The notes under the pieces are model-generated. The model saw only the letters and a list, made by a program, of their open reading frames with translations, was not told the DNA's origin and ran no database searches. Shown one piece after another: positions 41,517 to 53,551 of a stretch of 64,000 nucleotides of DNA (its first letter is position 1; the number at the start of each line of letters is the position of its first letter). Location of the stretch: NCBI GenBank assembly GCA_038503065.1, contig JBCAMK010000002.1, forward strand, positions 372,001-436,000, in the 5' to 3' direction. Source of the stretch: Paragyromitra xinjiangensis. Its lineage: Eukaryota > Ascomycota > Pezizomycetes > Pezizales > Discinaceae. The translations under genes were made by a program, and so were the position numbers.

Positions 41517-41806
41517 GAATGATGTCTGAAGTTTTCGCTAATACAAACCGTTTTGCCAAATGCATATTTTTCCTGTAGGCATCCTGGGGCATGAGCATTA
41601 AGTGGCCGGGTAACTGCCATTAGTCTAACCAAAAGTAGAAAATTGGATTGGCAAATCCAGGTTCCAACTGTGGTGGCACAAAGGTCAAGCGCGTCACCTC
41701 CCTTGACGCGTCTGTTTATCGTTGCCCCCAGACCAGCACGTCTTTCTGCATATTTTTTCGATACCCATAAACAGAACCTTAATAAACCGAGGAAAAGTAC
41801 GAAACG
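41517..41806. promoter_or_regulatory. Divergent promoter URB1 / RFC1
   Basis: Only 290 bp separate the two start codons, so the promoters overlap. An ACGCGT word (the MluI cell-cycle box core bound by MBF-type factors in yeasts) occurs at about 41706-41711 in GACGCGTC, and a related GCGCGTC lies just upstream. Because RFC1 is an S-phase gene this is a plausible site, but it is inferred from the motif alone. Confidence 0.5.
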
Positions 41807-44800
41807 ATGCCAGATATCCGCAACTTTTTCACGCCTAAGGGTGGGAGTCAAGCCTCTTCTCAAGGCAAGACTAAGTCTACACCTACTCCTGCGGCGGTAG
41901 TCTCACCCCCGAAATCGCGAAAAGTGCCTTCACAGAACACCCACTAATTATTTTCGTAGAAAAAAGCTTCCCACAGGAAACGGAGGGTCGTCGGTATGTT
42001 TCTCCCCGATCAATTCTTATGGGTCCAGTTAATTCTAATTCACCCTGATTTTAGATTCTGACGACGATGAAGAGGAGCCTCCGAAGAAAGTGACACCTAA
42101 AACCCCTGCTCCAGCAAAATCGGCAAAGAAAGCAGAAAAATTGGAGTCAACTACAGCTTCTGACTACTTTTCCAGTAACGGTAAAAATAAAATCCTGCGA
42201 ACACCACCGGTCAAGCCAAAGAAAGTGAAGCCAGTGGCAAAGATAGAAGAGGAAAACTATATTGATGACGACGATGACCTCGACCTTGGAATTTTCGCTG
42301 AACAATTCAAGAAGAATGAAGATGATTATGTTGAGGAGCCCCATGATGAGGAAATGAACGATTTCGTCGTGCCAGACGAAGAGGAGGAAGAAATAACAAA
42401 ACCAACAAGGAAACCTGCTGCTGCTGCTGCCAAGAAGAGGAAGACTTTGCCCTTAGACGATGAAAGGGATGAGGAAGTAGTGAAGCTAAAGAGGAAACCT
42501 ACTGCAGCTAAGAAAAGGTCTTTACCCTCTGATGACGAAGAGGAAGAGGAAGAGGAAGAGCCAAAATCAAAGGCAAAAAAGTCAACTACGAAGAGGACAC
42601 GAGCACCGGCTGCCAAAAAGAAGAAGGAAGAAATTGTGGAAGATGAGGAGGTCAAAAAAATACTCGATAGTGTTCCTACTGTTAGAGCACCAACGCCTCC
42701 ACCTCGTGCCGAAGATGGAAAGAAATTCAATTACAGAGATTTCAAAATGAGGTCTAATGCTGCCCCGGCAGCGTCCGGCAGCGCAGAGATACCTGAGGGC
42801 GAAGAGAATTGTTTGACTGGATTGACCTTCGTATTCACTGGTGTTTTGGGTAGCATATCAAGGGAGGACGGGCAACAATTGGTCAAGAAATATGGAGGGT
42901 ATGTCCCCCTCACTTTTTTCACCATCTAAACCATATGTATTCTTACTGTCAAATAGCAAAATTACTACTGGCCCATCCAGGAAAACTTCCTACGTTGTTC
43001 TTGGTGCGGAGGCTGGTCCTAAAAAGCTGGAAATAATTCGAGAATACAAACTCAAGACGATAGGGGAAGAAGGTCTTTTTCACCTCATCCGAACACTCCC
43101 TGCCAATGGAGGGGATCATGTAGCAGCCAAACAAAACGAAGCAAAAAAAGCAGAAGAAGAAAAGAAAGTTCGCGAAATGGCAAAAGTGATGGACAAAGAA
43201 TCTAAGGGCAAGGGCAAAGAAGCAGCTCAAAAGGAAGCTGATCAGCTGTGGACAGTCAAGTACGCACCTACTCAAATAACCCAGATCTGTGGCAACAAAG
43301 GACAAGTAGAGAAGCTGCAGAACTGGCTTAGAAATTGGCCAAAGAACTTGAAATCTGGGTTCGAAAACAGGGGGCCAGATGGAACTGGTGTCTATAGAGT
43401 AGTAATGATACATGGGCCACCAGGCATTGGAAAAACTTCGGCAGCGCATTTAGTGGCGAAGCTGGAGGGCTATGATATTGTCGAGTCAAACGCCAGCGAT
43501 ACTCGCAGTAAGAAGTTGATGGAGGTTCGTACCCATCAAAATCACGCCTTCCTAGCTATAACACTGACAGTATTGGATAGGAAACTCTTCGTGGCGTGCT
43601 TGACAACAGGTCACTTATGGGTTACTTCGCAGGCGGTAAAAAGGGCGTCGAGACCTCCAAGCAGAAATTAGTTCTGATTATGGATGAGGTGGATGGTATG
43701 TCTGCTGGTGACCGTGGAGGCGTTGGCCAGCTTGCTGCTGTTTGTAGAAAAACACAGGTGTGTCTTTTTTTAATTTCTTCCTCAATAATTAACCACATAA
43801 TCTCATTATAAACAGATCCCCATCATCTGCATCTGCAACGAGCGCAAGCTGCAAAAAATGAAGCCATTTGATCAGGTAACTCTCGATATACCATTCAAGC
43901 GACCAAACGTCAATGAGATCCGCTCCAGAATTATGTCAATTGCCTATCGCGAAGGTATCAAGCTCCCAGCCAATGTTATCGATCAGCTTGTGGAAGGGAC
44001 ACATTCAGATATTCGCCAGATTATCAATATGCTTTCTACATATAGCACAACCCAGTCAACTATGAGCTTTGAGGAAGGAAAAGACTTGTTAGTCACGTTA
44101 GCCAAAATTATATATAACGTAACTGACGTTAAAATAGGGCAAAAGCATGGGAGAAGCATGTTATCCTGAAACCTTGGGAAATTGCACAAAAGCTCCTAGG
44201 CACCGAAATGTTTAACCCGAATAGTAAAAAAACGCTAAATGACAAAATCGAGCTGTACTTTAACGACCACGAGTTTTCGTACTTGATGGTTCAGGAGAAC
44301 TATCTAAAGACAAATCCTGCAAGGGCGAACGCATTCACAGGGAGGAGAAAAGCTTATGAGCAATTAAAATTGGCTGACAATGCCGCTGAAAGCATCTCAG
44401 ATGGTGATTTGGTCGACGCGCTAATTCATGGGCCTCAACAACAGTGGAGTTTGATGCCGGTTCACGGGATGTTCTCCACGGTGAGACCCTCATCTTATAT
44501 GTACGGCGGATACGGTGGTTCACATCATAGCTTCACGCAATGGTTGGGGATGAATTCTAAGCAAAGTAAGTTCACACGAATCGATTGTAATTTCTTAGTC
44601 TCGGCTAAACAGTATCACTAGGTAAACTGGGACGTTATGTTAAGGAGATTCAATCCCACATCCGACTACGAGCCTCTGGGGACCGCCACGAAGTGCGCCA
44701 AAATTATATCCCGACTTTCCACAATCTGATTGTCAGACGCCTCGAGCGTGAAGGTAAAGATATAATTCCGGAAACTATTCAGTTGATGGACGACTATTTC

Positions 44801-45357
44801 TTGACGAAAGAGGATTGGGACGCTATTGTGGAACTTGGGGTCGGGCCGATGAACGAACAAAATGTCAAGATTCCAACTCAGACCAAGACCGCGTTCACTA
44901 GGCAGTATGATCCCGCCTCCCTTTGATTGAAGTCACTTTCATTAGCACCCGTGGAGCCGACAGTGGGAGGACCTATTATCGAAGTATTATTATATTAACG
45001 GATATTAGGTACAATCAATTGTCTCATCCCATACCGTTCATGAAAGCAACAAATGTCTTTGCGCCAAAGGCCACCAAGAAGGATGTCCCCGATATCGAAG
45101 ATGCGATCGTGGAAAGCGAGGATGAAGCTGCCATCGGTGAGGAAAATGCCGCCGCAAAGAAAGCCGAGGAAGATGCGATGGATATCAGTAAGGACAAATA
45201 TGTCAAAGTACCGAAAAAGGGTGCGAAGGGAAAAGGAAAAGGAAAAGCTGCTGCCGGAGAGGAAAAGCCGAAAGCTGTTAAAGGGAAAGCTGCAGTAAAA
45301 CCCAAGGCAAGCATTAGCGGAGCCGCGACCAAGGGACGCGGGAAAGCAAAGAAGTAA
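41807..45357 (+). CDS. RFC1: Replication factor C large subunit Rfc1
   Basis: Rfc1 is the large subunit of the clamp loader that places PCNA on DNA. Nine exons: 41807-41923, 41960-41993, 42055-42898, 42957-43524, 43581-43757, 43816-44087, 44138-44565, 44622-44904 and 45009-45357, total 1023 residues. The N-terminus MPDIRNFFTPKGG carries the PCNA-binding-like IxxFF motif usual in Rfc1. A charged, disordered segment (about 50-280) follows, then a BRCT domain (about 300-385, EENCLTGLTFVFTGVLG). The AAA+ module has Walker A GPPGIGKTSAAH near 483 and Walker B LIMDEVD near 553, with the SNASDTRSKK and RGGVGQLAA segments. The RFC1 C-terminal domain (KPWEIAQKLLG to FTRQYNQLSHPIPFMKA) ends in a Lys-rich tail. 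The last intron (44905-45008) is needed to pass a TGA at 44924-44926. Confidence 0.94.
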
Positions 45358-46381
45358 AAATATAATGTGATGGGATGCATCAACAGCGATCATTGGATGG
45401 GTTTTGTGATTTTCTTTTTTGGTGTAATTATATTAAGACGGATAGATGTTTTATTACAGTAGTTAATTGTTACACTATAGGATACTTGTAAATCACACCC
45501 TTGAGTAATAGTTTATCGAGTGGTTCACCGTTCGACTTGTTCGAGATGTACCGATCTCAACCCCACCTCCCTTCTACAGGCTCAAGATATCGTCTCGGTT
45601 TAAGAGTATCAATTTGGGGAATTTCCCGCCCCTCATCTGTTTCATGGGGAAAGGTGGGGGCAATCGATCAATCATGCGCAGATGTTCTTGGCACGCTAGC
45701 GGATAAGGGATTTGCACCACGGAATTTTTTCACTAAAAAATTTGCTTGTTGCCCGGCGCTGCAGAGCCCCCGAACCCTTTTTTACTCCAACCAAGGGTGA
45801 AAGAATTACATAGACGAGAGAGAGGGGAAGATGGCAGCGCAAGAGAATCTTTTTACCGTTGTGACTCTGCTCCCGTTCTTGCTGTCCACCACGACTCTGT
45901 ATCTGTCAGCTCGCCGTCTTGGAGCTTCCGATCTGCCCGACCCCTAGCTTGAGCGCCTGGATTCTTTTTCGATTGAGGTCATCTGGTCGCCTTTCCCTGT
46001 TCTCTTCATCTTCAAGATTTCGTCACAGCCATATTCTCAAAGTTATCAAATTCAACAACAGCACTCGCCCCTTCAACATAGCGAGCAGAGACTAGGGAGC
46101 AGAAGCAGACGCCGGATCTCATACAGGCTAAACTCTAGGCTCTAACGAACACTTGGTAGGTTTGGGATGATATCTCTTTTTTTCTTCATTTTCTCTTACC
46201 AACCATTCGGGCTACATGATGAATATTTTATTTTTAAGATGTTAGACTTCTAAGTCTTCAAAGACTCTGCAGACACTTATTTTCCTGATTGCCCATCTTT
46301 TTTTCTGACTATTGTTTATCCCAAAAAAACTTTGCTTCGAAACAAACTAACATTTTTCCATTCCGATTGCAGACAGGAAAC
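45358..46381. other. RFC1 3' flank and ADE4 promoter/5' leader
   Basis: No coding exon is supported. Pyrimidine-rich tracts at 45950-46040 and 46165-46200 precede and follow a likely leader exon. The leader appears to be interrupted by an intron, annotated separately. Confidence 0.5.
46156..46372 (+). other. Probable 5' UTR intron of ADE4
   Basis: A good donor TTG|GTAGGT at 46156 and a strong 3' site (CTAAC branch motif, a T-rich tract, then TTGCAG at 46367-46372) flank 217 nt ending 9 bases before the ADE4 ATG. This is the longest intron-like unit near the gene and lies wholly in the leader. Confidence 0.5.
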
Positions 46382-48538
46382 ATGTGTGGAATCCTCGCGA
46401 TCATCCTCGCAGACCCCAATGGGTCTGCTGTTACCGATATCCACAATGGTCTTCCAATTTTGCAGCACAGAGGGCAGGATGCTTGCGGAATTGCCACTTG
46501 CGGCCAGAGGGGACGTATCTACACACGTAAGGGCAATGGGCTTTGTTCTGAGGTCTTCAGAACCCCGGAGCAGCTTATGGATTTACCTGGGAGTATGGGG
46601 CTCGGACACTGTATGCTCCCCTCGGTTTTAGCTTTGCTTTCCCATACTTCAAATTTTCAATTGTGGCGATCCTTGCTCCTACCACTACATTCCTCCCCTT
46701 TCCGCTTCCAGCCGATGTATCCTACTTTCCATTCGCATGTACATGATTTTGAAATTGAAGGTCGTATGCTATTGAAGGAGGTATCTGACTGTTCGATTTG
46801 GTCTGGATTGAATAGTGCGCTATCCCACCGCTGGTTCCTCGGCTAATGCGGAGGCCCAACCATTCTACGTAAATTCGCCGTATGGAATTTGTTTTGCCCA
46901 TGTAAAAACTCCCCCCTGTGCTTCCAGAATCGCTCTATAAGAATATTGTTTTAACAAAGCAAACAGAACGGCAATCTCATCAACGCAACCGAATTGCGTG
47001 ACTACCTTGATCATGAGGCTCATAGACATATCAACACTGATTCAGACAGTGAGATGCTTCTGAATATTTTTGCCAGCGTTCTGCAAGAAACAGGAAAATT
47101 TCGGGTGAATGAGGAGGATTTGTTCACTGCGTTGAAGGGCATTTACCAACGGTGCCAGGGTGGATACGCTTGTGTAGCAATGCTTGCTGGTAAGCTTTTC
47201 CAAACCACCCACAAGTATCAAGGGTCCTGGTCTAATGAAGCTGTCACAGGGTTTGGAATCATCGGGTTCAGAGACCCGTACGGTATTAGGCCACTTGTTC
47301 TAGGAGAGAGGAAGGGTGCCAACGGTGGAATGGACTACATGTTCTCAAGTGAGAGTGTAGCCTTAGATCAATTGGAATTTGTGAACCACCTCAATATCAA
47401 TCCTGGTATGGTTAAACTATCCCCTCTTGGTGGATATATATCGAGCAAAGAGATTGACTTAACTTATTCAAAATAGGCGAAGCAGTAATTATCAAGAAGG
47501 GGAGCAAGCCTCTCTTCCGTCAAGTCCATCCGGTCCTCAACCATGCTCCCGACATTTTTGAGTATGTTTACTTCGCTCGGCCAGACTCTATCATCGACGG
47601 CATGTCCGTTTATAGGTCCCGGCAAAACATGGGGCTGGCTTTGGCTGATACAGTCCTGGAGAAGCTCGGGGCTGATGTTCTGAAAACCATTGATGTGGTC
47701 ATTCCTATCCCAACAACGTCCGAAGTATCTGCCCTTAGTCTTGCACAAAAATTGGGCATTCCTTACTGCCAAGCTTTCGTTAAGAACCGGTACGTCGGCA
47801 GGACATTTATCATGCCCGGGCAGAAAGAGCGACAAAAGTCAGTACGACGGAAATTGAATGCGATGAAGGAAGAGTTCAAGGATAAAAACGTTTTACTCGT
47901 CGATGACAGTATAGTGCGAGGAACTACTAGTCGGGAGATCGTAAATATGGCTAGGGAAGCATGTGCGAAGAAAGTTTTCTTGGCTAGTTGCGCACCCCCC
48001 ATCAGGTGAGCGGGCAGCACAAATCCTGGTTCTCCCGCTTTCGTCGCATCGCTAACACTATCGATTTAGAAACGCACACATTTACGGTATCGATCTGGCG
48101 GACACTAAAGAGTTGGTGGCCTACGGTCGGACTGAGGAAGAGGTTTCCGAACATATCGGCGCCGACGACGTAATTTACCAAACTTTACCAGATCTCATCA
48201 AGTCCTGCTCCTCTCTCTCCGGGCATATCAAGAACTTTGAAGTCGGCGTTTTTAGCGGCGAATACATCACCCCTGTCGACCCATCATATTTCAAGAAGCT
48301 CGAAAGCATTCGCGGCGAGACTTCGAAAATGAAGAGAAAAGAAGCCGCGATCAAGGCTGTTGCCGCTGGTATGGCGAACGAAGGTGATGTTGTGGACGTT
48401 CTAAAAATGAATGGTGTAAAGGTTAATGGCCATGGGTTCAACGATGAAGTAATGAGTGAGACAGTCAGAGAGCGAATGGATGTTAGCATCCATAACTTCG
48501 GTGACTATGTAGATGTCAGTAGAGAGGGAGGACAGTAA
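46382..48538 (+). CDS. ADE4: Amidophosphoribosyltransferase, with a one-base frameshift in exon 2
   Basis: This enzyme makes 5-phosphoribosylamine from PRPP and glutamine, the first committed step of purine synthesis. Exons: 46382-46610, 46815-46901, 46967-47189, 47250-47405, 47477-48005 and 48070-48538. Met1 is followed by the N-terminal nucleophile Cys (MCGILAI), typical of class II glutamine amidotransferases, with [11 protein letters not shown] next. HINTDSDSE and GYACVAM follow. The PRPP-binding loop [13 protein letters not shown] lies near residue 370. Exon 2 encodes conserved [15 protein letters not shown], then continues as [13 protein letters not shown] only after removing one base from the CCC at 46859-46861. 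Read literally, the frame is lost there. All other junctions are in phase and would give 563 residues. It is either a base-calling error or a broken allele. Confidence 0.88.
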
Positions 48539-49503
48539 GTCTTATGAACTCAAGTTGCTAATGGGATCTTACAGAAATGAAAAACAAAATATGACTATAA
48601 TAACGGCGATGGACCATTTCGGTTTCCATTACCTACTGTATTCTTTCATTTTTTTGGGCTCAGATTTCTCTCAATGGTATGCTATGGGAGGCTGTCTGAA
48701 TTGTATTTTTGCAATACCTTTTTACTTTCTTCAGCAAGTCACAATTTCTAAGTTTTCCATTGACAGAGGAACGGCGATTCCTGTTGTACCGATAGTGTCT
48801 ATAGATTGAAACTGCGAAAGAGGGAGCACCAGCGTGGAATCCACCGGTAGAGGAGATAGAATCCGGTGAAGCGGTGAAAGATGCTTTATCATGTATGGTG
48901 TCGACTATCAGGAACATCTAATCTGCGTTTCTGGGAAAGATTATGTATTATATCTTTTTGGGCACAATAATGACATGGTTTAAACTTTGAAGTTGCATCG
49001 TGGTAACAAGCCGCCGACACAGTTCTCCTCCGCCAATCCACTTTTCGCAAAGACAAGCTGATTTTGAAACACCTTCCCCAAGCTGTAGCTATCTCATCCC
49101 GTAGCGGCTAGAACGAAAGAGAGAGCTGGATCCGTCGCAGCACAAATACCGCCAAGAATTTGGGGGCTAGAATTCCAAAAGGGAAGGAAGGAAAAGGCTA
49201 AAGCATGAGGTTCTTTCTGACTCGCCCAACTTCAACAGCCAGGCTAAAGAGCCAGGATGCATGGACCTTAGAGGGTGTTGTAGCTCCGAGTGACCACTCA
49301 TGACGATTAGTAGTCGGCAGGCCAACTAATTAAAAAAATTCACCCACTGAGACACTCCACAATTTGTTTTGGTCAATCCCAATTTCCCCAACCTGCAAGT
49401 AACCAAAAGCCCCGCATATTCTCCCAAAATGAAGTTAGTTCACTACATAACCAATTTGATGTTACCGCTTCCCTCTACTCCACTCTCAGTTTAACCTTCA
49501 CTC
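48539..49503. other. Intergenic region between ADE4 and a degenerate minus-strand locus
   Basis: No supported exon. The first 250 bases resemble an ADE4 3' UTR. Nothing recognisable lies at 48900-49500 on either strand. Confidence 0.45.
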
Positions 49504-51096
49504 CTTAACAAGTTCCAACCCCTTTGTAAATGCATTTCTCTCCTTCGCATCTTCAATTTTATTCACCATCAACTCCACCATATCCATTTCGTGGTTATCA
49601 ATGTCGCGTAAATACCGTCCATCGGCTGTCTCCTCTCCATCAAAAGCGTATTTGTTATTTCCAAAGCTAGTATAATAAGTTTTCTAGAAAAAGATCTGCG
49701 TTCTCGTCGATAGCGTTGAATGGGAACTTGGAGCCTTCGCCTTATTCCCGAAACCGCGGCCGCCACGGTGCACCTTACGATGAAACATAGAAGTGAATTC
49801 TTGTAGGAGCGATAGAGGATTTTCGGTGAGCTTTTAGTGTGCTTAGTAATTGCTTTTAGTAGAGGTTCGCGAGAGTGATGGGGAACCTCCAATAGAGTGA
49901 GTTAGTGAGATTTGTGAGGTCCGGTGGGGTAAGCTGAGGTGTGTACTGGGGGGTAGACCCCATTGAAGTGCAGGGGGGTTGGCTGAGGGCTGGTAAGACC
50001 TGTGACCTCCTCTAGGGAAACTTGGGAAATGTAATAAGAACCGAGATCATCTTTCAGGAAGCAGGCTATTAAGTTGAAGGTCTTGGTATATTCCCTGATG
50101 CATTCCGCGGAGGCTTCATCATCTTCTGGACACTAAAGAGTATCAATTCTGGGCACGAAGTAAAATTGCTATAGTTCGCTTACATTGGATCTTCTGGGGT
50201 TCTCAGTCTGAAACAAAGCAGTCGGGGGTTGGCGTGCCTGGTGTTCGATGTGACGGACGGAGATAGTATATATATCTGATGCCATTCATCGAACAAAGCT
50301 CTAGCCGTTTTGCAGAGACCCATGAGATTCTTAGCGTCCTTGATTTCTACCTATGCGTTATATAACGCTCTTTGGCCATCTATGCTCATCTACGGTGATT
50401 TAGTAGCTCAGAGCAACGTATGTACGACGAAGGTATTGAGGATATGTATACATGATAGTAGTTCCACCTACGCTTGATAGCGAGTAAAACTCCCATGAGA
50501 ACTAGTAAGATTAGTATTATACATAAAGAATAGAATGGTTTCTAGGAGATGCTTACTTCCTTCTCACCACCAGAGTCACTCTCGGTGGTGCTTGCCTCGA
50601 GATCTTGTATACTCCTCTAGGGCATTTTGTTAATGGCTAGTACTGGGGATGAGGAAAGCAATGTCAAAATATCGCATACTTACATGTACCTATTCCTCAT
50701 CTATAGAAAATTCTACTTCAGGTGATAAATCATTAGCATCAGAATCCCTAGAATCGCCTTTAAAGTTAGCAAAATTGATCTATATATAGCCTGCTTTATA
50801 GGAGAATGGATGGTGTTGTTAGGTATTTACATCGTTTTTTTCTAGATCCTACTGGAATGTTGAACTTGACTCGGAACCTTCAGAATTTCTCTATAGAAAT
50901 TACTCGTTTACTTCTGCTTATGGAAGGGCAAGAGGCAGTGCTAGATATACAAACGCTTACCTGTTTTCCCTAGCCAAACACAAACCATTCCAAATACTGG
51001 GCAAGATCTGGGGCCCCAATCCAAGAGGGCCGGATGGGGGAGGTGGAGTTATCGTGGGGCAGGTTTTGTATAGGATTTGGTGACATGGCTGTATTT
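49504..51096 (-). pseudogene. Degenerate multi-exon locus of unknown family
   Basis: Read on the minus strand, an ATG at 51096 opens MSPNPIQNLPHDNSTSPIRP and SWIGAPDLAQYLEWFVFG. A TAG follows, then the exon ends AAACAG|GTAAGC. Three more exon-like units, each bounded by TAG acceptors and GTAA donors and each phase 0, encode Ser/Glu/Asp-rich peptides (RNSEGSESSSTFQ, DANDLSPEVEFSIDEE, DLEASTTESDSGGEKE); two of them contain one in-frame TAG. Further units encode VEIKDAKNLMGLCKTARALF and PEDDEASAECIREYTKTF. A last unit near 49672-49504 encodes GEETADGRYLRDIDNHEMDM and ends TGA. Phases between the last units do not join. I do not recognise the protein. The regular splice signals argue for a gene that has decayed recently. 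Confidence 0.4.
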
Positions 51097-51345
51097 GCGC
51101 GGGGCTGAGGTGCTTCTGCTCAGGGGAATGAAGGAGACACGGGACCATTGGGAGCTGACCGAAGTTTATGTAGCGTGATGGCTGGTGATTCAGCTGTGCC
51201 ACGAACTACCCGACGAGCCACACTCGCCAAACAGATGCGGCTGAGATTCGCCAAACAACACCAGTCTAAGAACCACAATATCCAACAGCTCTCTACAGCT
51301 CCATATCCTTTACTTCCACCGGCATCCAATCTTTCTCCACCCGCA

Positions 51346-52571
51346 ATGCTGATATCTCTTACAGTCGGCAAGGTCGATGCTGGCCTGGCCATCCTCCTCA
51401 CCGATGAAAAACGCATGGTTCGTTCCCACCCCCGAGCGTCACGCGGTCCAGTGGGGCACGGACTAACCACCCAACTCTCCTTCTCCTCCAGATTGAATTC
51501 CCATCTGTTCTCCTCCCACCCGGAATTTCCTCCGGCTCTATAGTCGACATCCAAGTATCCCGTAACCATGCTGCCGAAGCCGAGTCCCGCGATGCCTTCA
51601 ACACCCTTCAAGAAGAAATCTACACCCTCTACGGCATCAATTCCCCTCAACGCCCCGTCCTCCGCGTCCGTAACGCAACACAAACCTCAGTCGTACTCGA
51701 ATGGGATCCCATCAGTCTAGCCACAGCGACTCTCCGTTCCTTAACTCTATATCGAAACAACAGCAAAGCAGGCGCGATCCCGAACCCAACTTCACACACG
51801 AGCACGAAGATCTCCGGTCTCGCGGTTGACAGCGAGTACTTCTTCCACCTCGTCCTGCGCACAAGCGCCGGTACGTATAGCAGTGAGAAGCTCACGGTAC
51901 GAACTCACAAGATGACAGACCTCTCGGGCATCACGGTGTGCCCTGGTGTGATGCCTGGCGAGACTCGGGAAGAACTGGAAGTCGTCCTACAGCGGATTGG
52001 CGCGAAATCACTGCAGGATTTCGTTCGTATTGATACTACGCATTTTGTGTGCACGGAGGGACGTGGGCAGAATTGGGAGCGCGCGCAAGAAATGAATATT
52101 CCTGTTGTGCGGCCGGAGTGGTTGCTGGCATGTGAGAAGGAAGGTAGGATCGTGGGCGTTAGGCAGTTTTATTTGAATGCCGATATATCAAAGATGCGGC
52201 AGGGACTACCCATGAGAGAGAGGGCACAGACGGCAGCAAGTCAAGCTGCGGCGCCAGGACACCGGAGCACGCAGAGCGTGCATGAAGGAAGGACGGACGC
52301 GGGGAGACAGGGAGCGGAAAGGGGTGTGATAAGTCCAGTAGCGAGGCAGGGGAGCCCTGCGAAGGCAGTAGAAGAGAAGGCCGTAGAGGAGAAACCCCCG
52401 ACCCCTGAGGCTAAGGAGGAGAAGGCAGAGGAGCATTCGGAGGTGGAGAAGCTGGGTAATGGGACGAGCGCAGCTAGTACTTCTCCTGCTCCGGCAGAAA
52501 ATACGGCTACTTCAACCACTCCTGATGCAGTGGCAAAAGTCGAGGAAGGGTTTGATGACGTTCAGCTTTAG
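51346..52571 (+). CDS. CHS5: Exomer scaffold protein Chs5
   Basis: Chs5 is the core of exomer, the trans-Golgi coat adaptor that exports chitin synthase and other cargo to the cell surface. Two exons, 51346-51417 and 51492-52571, give 383 residues. The N-terminal dimerisation strand MLISLTVGKVDAGLAILLTD is followed across the intron by IEFPSVLLPPGISSGSIVDI. An FN3 domain (about 78-165, VLRVRNATQTSVVLEWDP) and a BRCT domain (about 170-262, with IDTTHFVCTEGRG and NIPVVRPEWLLACE) form the FBE region that binds Arf1. A charged, Glu/Ala/Pro-rich tail follows. The tail is short compared with yeast Chs5, as is common in filamentous fungi. Upstream in-frame ATGs from 51148 would add up to 66 residues that family members lack. 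Confidence 0.94.
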
Positions 52572-53551
52572 AACAAGCGAGATAGATGGATTGTTAATGT
52601 ATCATACGATAAGATTTGCTGTTCTTTGTTACTGTGATAATTCTTGTTTTATTGTCTTTCTGCTGGATTTACGAATGGTGTTTTTTTGTGGATTTGCTAA
52701 GGTAGACTCTTGCCAATATACGCTTGAAGAAGTGAACATGTGTATCTTCCCATTAATATCCCCAAAACCCCGGATTTGACGACGGACGAATGGCCATTGA
52801 CGTTGCAGAGTGTCGGTTTAGTACTTGCGGAGGCTCTATCAACGCATATAGTAATCTAGGCCATGGGCTGGATTGCGTATAGGATGGACTCGTTGTAGTA
52901 CATGGGCCTTAGAGTTTCTACTCGTTGAATTGAATCACGCTAAATCGTCGGGTGAGCATCTCAAGGTGAGAATTACCTTATTCTCTTCTAGAGATTGATC
53001 TCCCCAATGCTTGACGGAAGGTATCAGTATTGCTAAGCCTAACGAAGTGAGAAGGAAGCTATTAGACTTGAGAAGGTCATGCTATCTTCACATGGCAGTC
53101 ACTCGACAAATCACAACATCTCACACATGTGACAACAGAGGTATTTGGGCTTTGCATCACCTCCGACATCTGTTTGGATACTTTTTTCGAACCTCCAAAA
53201 CAATGCACATGTACCCTAGAGCTCAAGCTCAAGCTCGATGTTTGTGATAATCAGGTAACCCCATAAAATCAATAACTCCGCAGACAAAGTAGATACCAGG
53301 CAGCCTTATATTCCAACTTTTTTTTCTGTTTTTGAAACATGCAGCTCCCAATCCTTCCAGGACCTCGATCTCGAAAACCTTGAATATCCCTCCTCGTCCA
53401 GCTGAGAAAGCTTCCCCCAATCTGACCTTGAAGAAATTTCTTTTTTTATGATTTACAAGAGATCCTTGCCCGAAAGAAAAACCCCCACCCACGCCACCAG
53501 AGCTCCAGTAACTTTTTTTTAATTTCATACACAGAAGAAAAAAAAAACCAC
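52572..53551. other. Intergenic region between convergent CHS5 and RPL14
   Basis: No supported gene. Short A/T tracts near 52680 and 53440-53545 are probable 3' UTR sequence of the two converging genes. Confidence 0.45.

Noticed and set aside
49504..51096. In-frame TAG codons as evidence of TAG reassigned to glutamine
   Set aside because: RPL34, MXR1, SEC8, PNK1 and the aldolase gene in the same window all end in TAG at the expected protein end, so TAG is a normal stop here.
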